A stretch of DNA of 64,000 bases. It comes from Muscardinus avellanarius. Taxonomy: Eukaryota > Chordata > Mammalia > Rodentia > Gliridae. Positions 1 to 11,070 of the stretch are shown piece by piece. The first letter of the stretch is position 1, and every line of letters begins with the position of its first letter. The translations under genes and the position numbers were made by a program. The notes beneath the pieces were generated by a model. That model did not search any database. It was not told the DNA's origin and saw only the letters and a list, made by a program, of their open reading frames with translations. Location: contig OY726564.1 in the NCBI GenBank assembly GCA_963383645.1, positions 114,261,415 through 114,325,414 of the forward strand, written 5' to 3'.

Positions 1-672
1 AGAGCCTTCCGAGTGGCAAATCCAGGTGCAGACAATTAAGAGGCGTCTCTCCCAGAATCCATTGCACAGGCAGCCGCCTGTCTCCTGCCACGGTAAATGT
101 CATCTACCCCTGCACCTCCTCCTCCTTTTCTTCAAATGGCTAGCCCCTCAAGGCTAGAATCCGGGCCAGTGTCAGAAACCGCTGACCTTGGCCAGTCCCA
201 GTTGCCTGAGCCCAGCTCCCCAGGCTCTGCGGAAAGCTGCGACCTTTGCCCTTGCTGAAAACATGGGACTGTTGGGGGGAGAAATTCTCCCCAGGTCTCT
301 TCCTTCCCGGGTCCTGGGAGCCACTATGGCTCCTCTTAAAGGAAAAGCTGGTCCTCTGGGCTTCTGCCCTCTTGGGTTTTTGGTCTTCTGGGTCAGCATC
401 TACTCTGAGCTTTCATTCTCCACTGACCAAACTATGTTTACTCAAAAAAAAAAAAAAATCTGAAACACAAAGAACAACTTGTTTTTTTTTTTTTGGGGGG
501 GGGGTGTTGTACCCTTAACTAAAATTTTGCCTGGCTTTTGTGTGTTTCAAGTCATTTTTAAGTGAGTTTAATGCTGATGAAAGGAGCCAGATTGACAACC
601 TTGGAGGGAAAGGAAGAATGAAGGAACAAAGGAATAAAAGACGGAGAGGAAAAAAGAAAGAAATATCTATAT
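1..672. other. Intronic sequence, no feature recognised
   Basis: Unique sequence of moderate GC. There is an A-run near 444-458 and a T-run followed by a G-run at 481-503, flanking no recognisable element body. No supported gene. Confidence 0.5.
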
Positions 673-689
673 CATCCTAAATTGTCTTT

Positions 690-887
690 TTTTTTTTTTT
701 TTTTTTGGTGGTACTGGGGTTCCTGGAAGTCCTTCAACCTCCGGTCTAAACTCCCAGACCTATTTTTACATTTTATTTGGAAACAGGGTCTCCTAAGCCA
801 GCACACCCAGCTGGCTTCAAACCTGCGCGATCCTCCTGTCTCTGCCTCCCAAGCGCGGGGATTACAAGCGTGCGCCACCACGCCAGG
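690..887 (-). mobile_element. B1-dID-type SINE, young 'hairpin' subfamily
   Basis: Reverse orientation: T-run, GGTGGTACTGGGGTTCCTGG, ID-like part, B1-like part ending GCGCCACCACGCCAGGC. A perfect 17-bp target duplication (catcctaaattgtcttt) lies at 673-689 and 888-904, so the insertion is recent. It has the AAGCCAGC/GCTGGCTT hairpin at 795-817. Confidence 0.96.
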
Positions 888-950
888 CATCCTAAATTGT
901 CTTTAAGAGCTGGGTTGACAGTCCTGCAGGCAGACGGTCTATATATATAT

Positions 951-1137
951 TTTTTTTTTCATTGTACTGGGGATGGAATCTTTCTACCTCCAGGCTACAC
1001 TCCCAGACCTATTTTTATATTTTTTATTTGAAAACAGGGTCTCTTAAGCCAGCAAGGCTGTCTTCAAACCTGTGCGATCCTCCTGTCTCCACCTCCCAAG
1101 CGCGGGGATTATAAGCATGCGCCACCATGCCCGGCCA
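951..1137 (-). mobile_element. B1-dID-type SINE
   Basis: Reverse-oriented dimer with T-rich tail, TACTGGGGATGGAA and GCGCCACCATGCCCGGCC end. Flanking GGTCTATAT on both sides fits a target duplication. Confidence 0.92.
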
Positions 1138-1221
1138 GAGGGTCTATATTTTAACTACTCATATATATAAACTTTTAACTACACATTAACACACACACAC
1201 ATAATGTATGCATGTATGTGT

Positions 1222-1440
1222 GCGGTACTAAGGATTGAGTCCAGGGGCATTCTACCTCTGGGCTATACCCCCAGCCCTATTTTATTTTTTATTCTGAAAC
1301 ACTGTCTTGTTAAGTTGTTGAGGGTCTCCCTAAATTGCTGAAGCTGGCCTCAGATCTGAGATCCTTCTGTCTCAGCCTCCCAAGTACTGGGTCTCAGCCT
1401 CCCAAGTACTGGGATTACAGGTGTGCACCACCACACCTGG
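1222..1440 (-). mobile_element. B1-dID-type SINE with an internal 22-bp duplication
   Basis: Older, more diverged reverse-oriented copy (GGTACTAAGGATTGAGTCC ... GTGCACCACCACACCTGG). Positions 1369-1390 and 1391-1412 are an exact tandem repeat of part of the B1-like half. Confidence 0.9.
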
Positions 1441-3514
1441 TTTCTTATGTTTAACTCTATTTTTAACTCAAAAACAGTGAAACAATATCAAGTACTGCCA
1501 AGGAAACCCACAAGTGGCCTCCCTTTCAGGTTCTTGTGTGGTTGAGCAGGTATCTGTCCAGTTGATTTTTTTTTTTTTTTACAGTTTACCCTGTTCTTAA
1601 CTCATAATATTCTGACATATAAAAGAAAGAAAGAGAGAGGGAAATTCTACTCTGGTCAAGTCCCATTCAAATATCCCCTCCTTCTAGAAATATTTCCTTC
1701 GGTGCCCCTGCAAGATAAGAAACCTCAGCGGCTCTATCCAGGGCAGTGTCTCAGGCTCTTGTTACACTAGAGCTGAAATGACACGCTCATCAGGACCTCA
1801 GACCAAACTCCTCCCTTTCTGCACACTCTGCCCTCTAAGACCTCATGATTAAAAACAGCACCCAGCAGGTTCCATTCCATCCATTACTAGGCAGATAGTG
1901 GAGTCCAAGAACAGTGACCCAGGGAGAAACAGAGGCAGGATGGACATTAGACTTTCTGACTCCAAATTCAAATCCTTGTGGCCTCCATCTATGGAAACGA
2001 ATACTTTTCAGATGTCCATGATTGGGCGAAAGCACTTTAATTCCCAAATTGTCTTTCCTCTGAATGTTTCTTACAGATGAACACACACCTCCCCTGGCTT
2101 CGAGTCTGCTTTTGAGTCCACTGCTGGTCATCTGGGCTCAGCCTCTAACTGTCCAAGCCTGAGCCCCAGCCAACTGGCTTCTTGGGACCCATCTCACACT
2201 GACCCTGTCCTTCTGCAGCTGGAGGAGTGAGGATGGTGGGCCCAGCCACAGCTGGTATAAACCGACTTATCCTGACCCAGTTTCCTCTGTTCACCAGTGG
2301 AGACATCTGTGAAGGCTCAGAGCCTTGACTAACCTCAAACCAGCCCTGATCTGCAGCCAGTATCCAGCCTGAGGAAGAATATTGATTAAATTTCCTGTGC
2401 TGAGAAATTAATAAACGGATAGGTTCTAAATTGTCATCGGAAGTCAGAAGACTGTCATCTCTTTCCAAGTTCCATTTTATAGCAAGTCCAGTTTTTTCTT
2501 TTCAACTACTGAACCTCTCTGCGTAGGCCGCGTAGTCGATTGCATAATTCAAGGTTTTTGCTGACGGTAGCTTGCCATTTGCCAAGTTTTTTAAAACAAT
2601 CAGGGCAAGTGCTGGGAGGCTCGGGACGCCAGGGTGCTAGGGATAGTAAGGCATCTTTTAACTCTCCGTGCTCCTTCAAGCTTCAGGATGCTCGAGCTAG
2701 CTGGGCTTCAAAATCGTCCAAAGCTAGACAAATAGTTTCTTCTGATATTTTCCAACTAGTGGTTTCCTGTAGGTTTGGAATTCCCGGTCTGGAACTACTT
2801 CAGGCTCATAGAGAGTTCCGTCTGTAAGGAACTTAAGGAGACATAAGAAAGAAAGGTGGGGTGCAGAAGCAGCCCTACAGAACAAAGAGGCCGGAGCTGG
2901 GGTCCTGGGGAGGCTGTGAGCTGGGTCCAGGAGGAGTCTCAGGTCGCCTGAAGTGACGAGGGAGGAACAGGTTGCAGAATCCAGGAGTTCGGGATTGGGC
3001 GTGTTAAAATTAGGCTGATTCCTCTCACCTATCAGATGACTGGCTCTTTAGGCAAGAGGGTATTGCAGATACTTCTTCAACACCCTCCAAAGTCCTCTCC
3101 TTGATGTCCAGCGCTGCCTTGGTTAGCAGCATGACCAGTGCTAGGCAAGCTTTTTTTTAGTCAGTCTTAATGATGGTTTTGATTGCATTGTTTGGAGAAA
3201 AGACTTGACTTCTGGCCTTTGGCTCTTCCAATGCACACACACTGGGGAGAAGGGGCTGAGACTAAGCACACCCAAGTCTCTTCTTAGGACATTCCCGCTA
3301 CACACGCCTTCACATATCTGAACTGCGGCCTGGAGCAATGCTGCCTTCTGATGTTTTCTTAATTACAAAGAGGCTGATTTAACAGCACTTTAGACAGAAT
3401 GCTTCCTTTCTGGGAAAATTATAGGCAGTACCGGAATTACAGGCTCTAACTGCAAATAACAAACTCAAGAAAGAAACAATACTCCAATTTCTCACCCCAC
3501 TGCACCCAGCTCCG

Positions 3515-3517
<3 letters not shown>
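1441..3517. other. Intronic sequence, no feature recognised
   Basis: About 2 kb without a recognised repeat body or gene. It has a T-run at 1567-1581 and short purine-rich stretches. The chance frame at 2145-2468 on the minus strand has no recognisable domain. Confidence 0.45.

Positions 3518-3580
<63 letters not shown>
3518..3580. repeat. (CT)n microsatellite
   Basis: About 62 bp of uninterrupted CT dinucleotides, adjoining the antisense L1 end. Confidence 0.97.
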
Positions 3581-3583
<3 letters not shown>

Positions 3584-3594
3584 CCTGTTGTTTG

Positions 3595-4085
3595 CTATTT
3601 TTGTACTAGCTTCCACACAACCCTTTACGTTCTGCGACCGGCTGCTCTCATAGCACAGTGTTCTCTAGCCCCATCCACTTTCCCGCAAGTGACATATGTG
3701 TTCCTTTTCATGGCTGAGTAGAATCCCGTTGTGTGGACATACCACATTTGCTTTCTCCACCATCTGCTGATGGACACTTAGGTTGGTTCCAGAGTTTGGT
3801 TATCATAAACCGTGCTGCTCTAAATGTGGGCAGGCACGGATGTGTCCCTGCACTATTGTGAGTTGAACTCGTTTGGATAGATGCTAAGGAGCGGCCCTGT
3901 GGTGGGCCCATTCCTCGTCTTTTGAGTAGCCTCCATATCGATCTCCATGGCTGTACTAACAAAATCTCAAAGTGCATAAGAGTTCCTAATTCCCCACGTC
4001 CTCGCCAGCATTTATTTTTACTTGCATTCTTAATGACTAAAGACCCAAATGGCGTTAAGATTGAAGTCGCAGAGTGTGCTATCAC
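3595..4085 (-). mobile_element. L1 3'-end fragment (antisense)
   Basis: The plus strand reads like the complement of the end of L1 ORF2 and the start of its 3' UTR. Recognisable blocks are TTCATGGCTGAGTAGAATCC, GATGGACACTTAGGTTGG and CCCACGTCCTCGCCAGCA, in the expected order. It is strongly diverged and 5' truncated, with no intact frame. Confidence 0.85.
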
Positions 4086-4129
4086 ATTGAGAAAACAGAC
4101 CTCACTCCTCTAACCTACCTGTCCCCATC

Positions 4130-4540
4130 CTCTCGCACTTGGGTACCTCTGTGCCTTCCTCAGCTGCACGCTGCCATCCCTGCAGTCTTCCAGGCGCATC
4201 AGCCCTCCTCCTGCTCCCTGGATGGACCACGCTTACTCGTGCTCCGGGGCCTCACTTGCTCTCCATCCCTCTCCCTGGGAGGCTCTTCTTGTGTGGCTGC
4301 CTCTTTTTTCTTGCTCATTTCCTTGCTCAAATAAGCATACTTTTTTCCATGATGGACTTATCCTAATCATAATTGGATGATTCATCTAGATGCTTATCTA
4401 TGTACATGCTTATTCCCTTTCCCAGAAGAATGTAAGGTTGAGGAGAAAAGGCAATTGGTTATTTTTGTCCCTCCTGGATCCCTAGATATTATCTAGAAGA
4501 GGAACTGACACGCGGTAGGAACTCAACACATCACGTGTCA
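4130..4540 (+). mobile_element. L2 LINE 3'-end fragment
   Basis: The right-hand part (about 4420-4535) reads AGAATGTAAGGTTGAGGAGA, then TTTTTGTCCCTCCTGGATCC, then GGTAGGAACTCAACACATCA. These match the typical L2 3' end (...GAATGTAAGCTCC...GTGCCTGGCACATAG...CTCAATAAAT) in order. The part from 4130 is assigned with less certainty. This is an ancient mammal-wide element. Confidence 0.65.
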
Positions 4541-4790
4541 GGCATATAAAACGAGGCAAAGAGAGAGTCAAATGGGACTCAGTTCTGCAAGGATTAGGAC
4601 TTAAACCTTCCCTCTGTTACATCAGCAATTCCCAGAGGATCCACGTGGGGTGTCCAGCTTTATGTTATGGGGTGTTTGCTCAAGTAATGAGAGATCAGTG
4701 CATTATTTTCAAACTTAGCTACGATTCTATGTGCTTATTTCCCTCACTGGGAACTCTCAAGAAGGTGCTAAGTGGGATGGTTGAGGCATT

Positions 4791-5013
4791 CTTTTTTTTT
4801 TTTTTTTTTTTTTGCGGGTCTGGGGATGGAACCCAGGGGCACTTGACCTGCAAGCTATACCCCCTGCCCTGTTTTTTATTCTTTATTTTGAAACCGGGTC
4901 TCACTGAGTTGCAGAGGGCCTCACTAAGTAGCTGAGGCTGTCCGCGAACCGCGATCCTCAGGTCTCAGCCTCCCGAATGCTGGGATGACAAGCGTGCGCC
5001 ACCACTCCCGGCT
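4791..5013 (-). mobile_element. B1-dID-type SINE
   Basis: Full-length reverse-oriented copy with a 23-bp T tail, GGGATGGAACCCAGGGGCAC and GCGTGCGCCACCACTCCCGGC. The left half is the longer form (GAGTTGCAGAGGGCCTCAC), without the hairpin. Confidence 0.94.
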
Positions 5014-6160
5014 AAAGGAGCCGGGCCATGTGCCAGTGTCCTGAGCAGTGGCAGGAGCGCACACAGGCGCTGCTCCGGATTCAGACATCGGCCCGCGGCC
5101 GAGGGACTGGAGTGTTGGAGAAGGCTGCCCAGAGATGACATCCATCTAGTTTGAAAGATTCCCCAGCACTAGCCCTACACCCAGAGAGGGAGGACCGTCC
5201 CTTTCCTCCTCCTCATTGGCCCACCCAGCTACTTCCTCGTGTGACGCTGGCTGCTCCGTTAACACGGCCACTCAACTCTAGCATGCATTTGCTAGCCCCT
5301 GGGAGGCTTCCTGGGACCCTGACCACCATCTGGAGCATTGCATTTGGACAGATGAATTTCCAGGTCCTCATGGCTGAATTACAAGTACTGTCTGACTCTC
5401 TCAAACAAAACCCAGATCACAATTAAATAAAAAAAACACCTCATTCGTCAGCAAGATAGCCAGAAACTGTGGCTGTCGATTTTGTTTCAATGCCCAGCAT
5501 TATGCTTAACACAAATAAGCTGCTGAGGCTGGCCTCAACCCTGTGATCCTCTTGTCTCAGCCTCCCAAGTACTGGGATTCCAGATGTGCACCACCACACA
5601 GGCTCTGATATAAATTAGGAACATGGTCCCACCTATAATGTTAAGGAGAACCACACAGATCTGGTTTAATATTTAATAGATTCATCAAAAAGTTTATTCT
5701 TATTCCTTGGAATGAGAGGTCCGAGGGTGTGGAAGACCTTCAAGTCTCGCTGGGGTGAGACCCTAGGTCACATCGACCCCTGGCTTCCAGGAGAGCGCTC
5801 TGGCCAGACGGCTGGGTCACTCACACAGTCTCCACCTCACTGCTCCATTTCAGCTCACTGAGCCCTGGAACTAACATAAAGATTTCTATCTAACAGACAT
5901 CAAAGGGTCTGGTGCCATCAGGGAGTTCTCTTTGCAAAAATACCACTCTTGGAAGGATAATTTGCACTTTAAGTCTGTGATGCCAGCGCATGGTCTGGTA
6001 TCACGGTCACGGCTCCGTATTCCACTGAACAAATGTCACAGCAAGTGATTCAACTAAGCTGCATCCTTCCATTTCCAAGCCGCTGAGAGAGGCTGAGAGA
6101 GGAAAATGGGATCCAATGCACCAGAGGGCTCAAGTTGGGATTTTCTTTCTTGTTTTTCTT
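5014..6160. other. Intronic sequence, mostly unassigned
   Basis: Unique sequence apart from a SINE fragment at 5518-5604. No exon or recognisable domain was seen. Confidence 0.45.
5518..5604 (-). mobile_element. B1-like SINE fragment (left half only)
   Basis: GCTGAGGCTGGCCTCAACCC followed by TCTCAGCCTCCCAAGTACTG and GTGCACCACCACACAGGC. Only the B1-like end of a reverse-oriented copy remains. Confidence 0.85.
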
Positions 6161-6177
6161 TTTCTTTTTGAATGTGT

Positions 6178-6377
6178 ATGTGGTACTGGGGATGGAACCC
6201 AGGGGCATCCTATCTCCAAGCTATATCCCCAACTCTAGTTTATTATTTTATTTTAAAACAGGGTCTCACTAAGTTGTGGAGGGCTTCACTAAGTTGCTGA
6301 GGCTGGCCATGAACCCATAATCCTCTTGCCTCGGCCTCCCAGCTACTAGGACTACAAGCATGTGCCACCATACTGGA
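6178..6377 (-). mobile_element. B1-dID-type SINE (old copy)
   Basis: Reverse-oriented dimer: GTGGTACTGGGGATGGAACC, then TTTTAAAACAGGGTCTCACT, then ATGTGCCACCATACTGG. A T/C-rich tail precedes it. Confidence 0.92.
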
Positions 6378-6449
6378 TTTAAGTTCTGAGTTTGTTGACA
6401 ACTGACTTTGACATTTTGAGAAAGTCTCTCCCCCTCATCTTGGTCTCAA

Positions 6450-6600
6450 AGATGTCATAAACCACTAGAGCAAGGTTCGCATAGTGAGAGCATCCCAAAC
6501 GGGCTCAGAGGCCTAGCGCAGGAGTGGTCTCTGCTGCAGTCCGGCTCTGGGGAGACCATCCCCTCTGCCTTAGGCCCATCTTGTCTCTACTAGAGCTCAC
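6450..6600. repeat. Local duplication, copy 1 (unknown repeat)
   Basis: This segment is clearly related to 7265-7412. Shared blocks are CATAAACCACYAG, GGGCTCAGAGGCC, CAGGAGTGG(T/C)CTCTGCTGCAG, CCGGCTCTGGGGAG and TTGTCTCTAC. It has diverged by substitutions and short gaps. I do not recognise the family. Confidence 0.85.
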
Positions 6601-7264
6601 AGGCCTATCACATGCGGGTGATGATACTCAGCGTTCAACATTATTGTGAAAATTTAGGCAACAAAAGTAGTCTAAGTCATCCAGCATGGCAGCTGGTCCA
6701 TTAACAGTGCTGAGTAAATCTCCATTTCTCTCCTTTACCCTCCTTGCCCCATCGAGGGACCAGAAGGCACTGGTTAAATGGAGTTGTTTCTGAGTTTCAG
6801 AGCCAACCAAAAAGAAAGATGGAAGAAAATCCAGAGTCTCCTCATTGACTCAGAACCGCTGCTGTCTCACTGATACCATTTTCGTAACCAGGGTAGAACA
6901 GCCCTTGTGGCTACGTGTGGAGGCACTCTCACTTGGAGAGCCGGCTTTCCTTGGAAGCATGATGCATGCTGCTCGGAAAACTGCATGTAAGCCAAGCGCT
7001 GTCTTTGGTAACTGCTCCCCCCAAAACACCCCCCGCGGAGCAGGTGAGTCAGCCAGGATGGCTCTCAGGACAGTCGCAACCAAGATCTGCGTTGGGTGTG
7101 GCACTCGGTGAATGACATGTGCTGTGTTCACTTATGCAGCCAGGAGATTTGCAGGGGCCACACAGGGCCCTGGGTGTGCAGCCAGCGAGCTCCACAAGTG
7201 ATTAAATGTAAAATAAACAAGAGCAAACTGTGAATTATGGAACTACAATTCCACCAAGGGTGTT

Positions 7265-7412
7265 CCAGTGACATCATAAACCACCAGCGCAAAGTTCATA
7301 TCACCAGATGGGCTCAGAGGCCCCAGCCCAGGAGTGGCCTCTGCTGCAGACCGGCTCTGGGGAGCCCTTCCCCTCTGGCTCTGGATCTCCTTGTCTCTAC
7401 CAGGGCCATCTT
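7265..7412. repeat. Local duplication, copy 2 (unknown repeat)
   Basis: This is the partner of 6450-6600 in the same orientation, about 815 bp away. The surrounding sequence does not match between the two copies, so the duplicated unit is about 145 bp. Confidence 0.85.
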
Positions 7413-7926
7413 CTTTGTTCTCTTCTTCTGGTATTAAATCACACCAGCCTGCTCTGCTAAATGGGGTTTCTTCTAATTAATCTGATGGTTTAGCAATGGA
7501 TGCAGGCCAACAGAGAGATTCTTTTGACAGCAATCTGATTCTACACATTTGACTAGAAAAACGAGGCCTGATGGTCAATAGAAAATACCTTTGGGACAAG
7601 AGCCCTGAAGTATCCTTGCAAAGGGGCATTTGAGGCAGAACCTTAGTATATCCCAATCAGTGCAGTACATTCAGCTGTCACGAAGCAAGGCACATTTGGG
7701 AAAGTTAAGGCCTGTTCATCCCCATCACTCTGAACTTTGTTACGATGAATCACTACAATGCACCAACAAACATTTGCTTTTAGAAATTTAGCTCATAGGC
7801 TTATCAAACGTCAGCATCTGAAAAGGGGTAAATTCAAATGTGACTTTATCAGACCACATGGAAGATGAGTAACCAGATTTCAAACTATTACAGAAAATAG
7901 GCTCCACCCACCATCTGAAAGTAAAA
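7413..7926. other. Intronic sequence, no feature recognised
   Basis: Unique AT-rich sequence between the duplication and the GGA repeat. No supported feature. Confidence 0.45.
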
Positions 7927-7928
7927 AG

Positions 7929-7937
7929 AAGGAGGAG

Positions 7938-7972
<35 letters not shown>

Positions 7973-7995
7973 GGAGGAGGAGACGATGACGATGG
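7929..7995. repeat. (GGA)n-rich imperfect microsatellite
   Basis: GGAGGA units interrupted by GGAAGA, followed by GACGATGACGATGG. On the minus strand it yields a spurious poly-leucine frame. Confidence 0.95.
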
Positions 7996-8245
7996 TAATC
8001 CACCTTCCTAAATGAGGCATACTTTAAACATCTGAAAGCTTACTTATACTTAAAACTAAATTGCACATATGTAAATTGCCAATGCCAATCTCAATACCAC
8101 TAACAAGGAAGGGGGAGCCGGGGGGGCTCCCCAAGCGCTGTGTGCGTGTCTGTGCCTATCATGATGAGCGATGACAGTACATCAACAAAAGTATTTAAAA
8201 ATCTAAATTGGAAATGTCAGTGTCCGCGTGACAGAGCACCGCTCT

Positions 8246-8427
8246 GGGGCACTAGGGATTGGATTCAGGGGCATTCTACCTCTGGAACTACAACCCTAGC
8301 CCTATCTTATTTTTAATTTTGAAGTAGAGTTTTGCTAGTTACTGAGACTGGCCTCACATCTGCACTCCTCCTTTCTCAGCCTCCCAAGATGATGAGATGT
8401 CAGTCATCTGCCACTATGCCCAGCTAA
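8246..8427 (-). mobile_element. B1-dID-type SINE (old copy)
   Basis: Diverged reverse-oriented dimer: GGGCACTAGGGATTGGATTC, CTCAGCCTCCCAAG and CTGCCACTATGCCCAGCT. Confidence 0.88.
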
Positions 8428-8724
8428 GCCGCTGCTCTTTAAATACATACATTTTCTTCTAGAATAAGTGCTGAGATAGTGATCACCTAAAATCATTGTT
8501 AAGATTTTTATATTCCTCAGTAGTTTCCTCAAACTATTTTGCTTGCTTTTATGCAAAATACTGTCTTCTTTAAGTGCTACACGTGTGCTGTTTCTTACTT
8601 GTTTGCTCATATATCACGTATTCGATGACAATTTGTAAGTCACCTATGATAGGAAGGACACCACAACAAAGAACATACAAGACTCAGCCAGTGTCATAAG
8701 AAAATACTTTATGGGGGGAAATGG

Positions 8725-9060
8725 TCTAGAGCAGTATCTTCCAACTTTGTGGTGTTATAAAAATCATCAGGATGCCAGGCTGGTGGGGCACGCTTGTCAT
8801 CCCAGCATTCGGGAGGCTGAGACCAGAGGATCGCAGTTCGCTGACAGCCTCAGCTACTTAGGCTCTCTGCAACTCAGTGAGATCCGGTTTCAAAATAAAG
8901 AATAAAAAATAGGGCAAGGGGTGTAGCTCAAAGGTCAAATGCCCCTGGGTTCCAATCCCAGACCCCCCCCCCAAATCATCAGGAATGTTTAAAATGCACG
9001 TGTTTTAGAAATTCTGAGTCTCTGGATATGAAGGCCCTAGAATCTGAATTTAAGATGTTT
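8725..9060 (+). mobile_element. MER5-like hAT-Charlie DNA transposon remnant, split by a SINE
   Basis: AGAGCAGTATCTTCCAACTT before the SINE, then ATCATCAGGAATGTTTAAAA, AAATTCTGAGTCTCTGGAT and AGAATCTGAATTTAAG after it. These follow the order of a MER5-type non-autonomous element. The SINE at 8773-8972 inserted into it. Confidence 0.6.
8773..8972 (+). mobile_element. B1-dID-type SINE with target duplication
   Basis: Forward dimer from GCCAGGCTGGTGGGGCACGC to a C-rich tail. The 12-bp duplication aaatcatcagga is present at 8761-8772 and 8973-8984. The end has CCCCCCCCCC instead of an A-run. Confidence 0.94.
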
Positions 9061-10054
9061 CATTCAGAAACAAGAGAGGCAGACATCACATTGGAAATGT
9101 GCAGAGTCAGGGTTAGGGTTCCTCTCCATCTCTTTTCACCAAACCATTAGAAATGAGCCGCATATGGGAGAGACATGAAGGAAAGAACTGAAGAGAACAA
9201 GGGCTGAAGGAAAATTTTCTTAGATGAGAAAGGACTCCATTCTCTCCAAAAGAGAACAGTAACCCAGGCTTCTCCACATCCCCGGGGAGACTCCACAGAT
9301 GTGGGAAAGCCCAGGCAGCGTTCAGCAAGCATGCGCACTTGTGCACACATCAGAACTGCTATTCTCAACAGAGCCGCGGTGCTCCTGGCCTTTGCTAACC
9401 CACCGAGCAGGCCCGGGGGCAGCCATCTCGCTCGTGACCTCAGAAGGGTCATGGTGAGCCGCTGCCCTAGACGCCCGCCCCAGCCTCCCGGCAAACGGTG
9501 ACTGCCTTGCTCCACGTAACACAGCTGTTGGCCCCGCTGACGGATTGCTCGAGAATGCCAGGAAGATTTAATTGTTAGTTGCTTGGTTAAGAAAAGAAAA
9601 AGAAAAAAGAAAAAAAAACAGAGTCTGGACACTTCACGGTATAGAAATGCAATGTGTCTTCCAGGCTGATCAGATTTCACAGCGGTGTGTGTGAAAACAG
9701 GTCACATATCAAACTGGGGACAGAATGTTTATCTTATTTGACTGGTTAGGGGACAAAAGGTGTATAATTGCAGTTAACATGTGACTATTATTCCTGTACA
9801 AAAAAAAATTAAGTAAACTGCACACTTCAGTGGGGTAGTAAGTTAGTGCTGTGTTGGTCACAGAGAGGCTGTCACGTGCTTGAGTCCTGGGATTGCACTG
9901 CCACGAGACGCTAGGCATGGCGTCCTGAGGCTTGGTGTCCCAGCAAGCATCACACAGTGCCCATAAAGCTCAAAAGCTAGAGGAGACCACGGTGATGCTG
10001 AAGCAAGTGTAAATAGGAAGAGGGGCGCCATCTGCACAAGTCAGAAGCAGGGGT
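9061..10054. other. Intronic sequence, no feature recognised
   Basis: Unique sequence with a GC-richer section (9380-9500) and an A-rich patch at 9591-9620. Overlapping open frames at 9147-9680 show no known domain. Confidence 0.45.
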
Positions 10055-10475
10055 GAGGGCCTGCAGCCCCCGTGCTTGAGAGACTGACGCAGGAAGATCA
10101 CAGGTTCAAGGATAGTCTCAGGAAGTGAGCAAGCCCCTCAGCAACTGAGTGAGAACCTGCCTCACAGTAAAAAATCAAATGGGGAGAGTCGGGCGTGGTG
10201 GTGCACGCTTGCAATCCCAGCACTCATGCGGGAGGCTGAGACAGGAGGTCTTGGTTCATGGACAGCCTCAGCTACTTAGTGATGCCCTTTGTAACTCAGT
10301 GAGACCCTGTTTCAAAATAAAGAATATAAAATAGGGCTGGGGGTTCAGCTGGAAGGTAGAATGCCCCTGGGTTCCATCCCCAGTACCACCAAAAAAATAA
10401 AAAAAGGACCGGGATTGCAGCTCAAAGGTGGATGCTCCTGGGTTTAATTGCGACACCAAGAAATAAGTAAGGGAA
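10055..10475 (+). mobile_element. Older B1-dID SINE interrupted by a younger one
   Basis: The left half lies at 10055-10187 (CCCGTGCTTGAGAGACTGAC ... GTGAGAACCTGCCTCACAGT). Its ID-like half appears only at 10407-10475 (GGACCGGGATTGCAGCTCAA ... GGGTTTAATTGCGACACC). The gap is filled by the complete SINE at 10188-10398. Confidence 0.8.
10188..10398 (+). mobile_element. B1-dID-type SINE nested in an older copy
   Basis: Complete forward dimer: GTCGGGCGTGGTGGTGCACG, GAGACCCTGTTTCAAAATAA, GGGCTGGGGGTTCAGC and GGGTTCCATCCCCAGTACC. It is less diverged than the surrounding element. Confidence 0.93.
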
Positions 10476-10517
10476 CGAATGAATGAATGAATGAATGAAT
10501 GAATGAGTGAATGAGTA
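10476..10517. repeat. (GAAT)n tetranucleotide repeat
   Basis: Tail-derived GAAT/GAGT units directly after the interrupted SINE. Confidence 0.93.
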
Positions 10518-10854
10518 AACAAACATCTTCCTGGCTATTTCATCCTGAAGGGAAGGCTCAGCACGGGAAGCTCTCAGCAGACGCCCGGCTGTACCTAGCG
10601 CTTGCCTGGGGCCTGAGGAGCATCACTAGAATCACGTGGCATCGGTTTGCAGCTGCAGATTGAACACGGATGTCAAATTAGTCACTCAAGAAGTGACAGG
10701 CTGTGCGAGTGTGACTTTTAGAGGATGGGCATTATAATTACAGTTGCAGAAATGGCCTCCAACGTTGTTTTAGAAACCGCCCTGAGTACGTGCCCGGGCC
10801 TAGAACAAATGATTCTTGTCAGAGATGTGGAGGTGGACAGTAAGAAGGCAAGTA

Positions 10855-11070
10855 TTGCCAGGCGTGGTGGCGCACGCTTGTAATCCCCGCGCTTGGGAGG
10901 CAGAGACAGGAGGATCGCGAGCCAGCCTCTCTGGCTTAAGAGACCCTGTTTCCAAATTTAAAAAAATATAAAATAGGTCTGGGAGTGTAGCACAGAGGGA
11001 GAAGGGCTTCCAGAAACCCCGGTACCACCAAAAAGAATAAAGAAAAAAAGAAAAAGAAAAAGAAAAGAAA
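10855..11070 (+). mobile_element. B1-dID-type SINE, young subfamily
   Basis: GCCAGGCGTGGTGGCGCACG start, short left half with GCCAGCCTCTCTGGCTTAAG, and the GGGCTTCCAGAAACCCC version of the ID-like half. Target duplication aaggcaagta at 10845-10854 and 11071-11080. Confidence 0.95.

Noticed and set aside
9105..9121. Interstitial telomere repeat (GGTTAGGGTT)
   Set aside because: Only about two units; no array.
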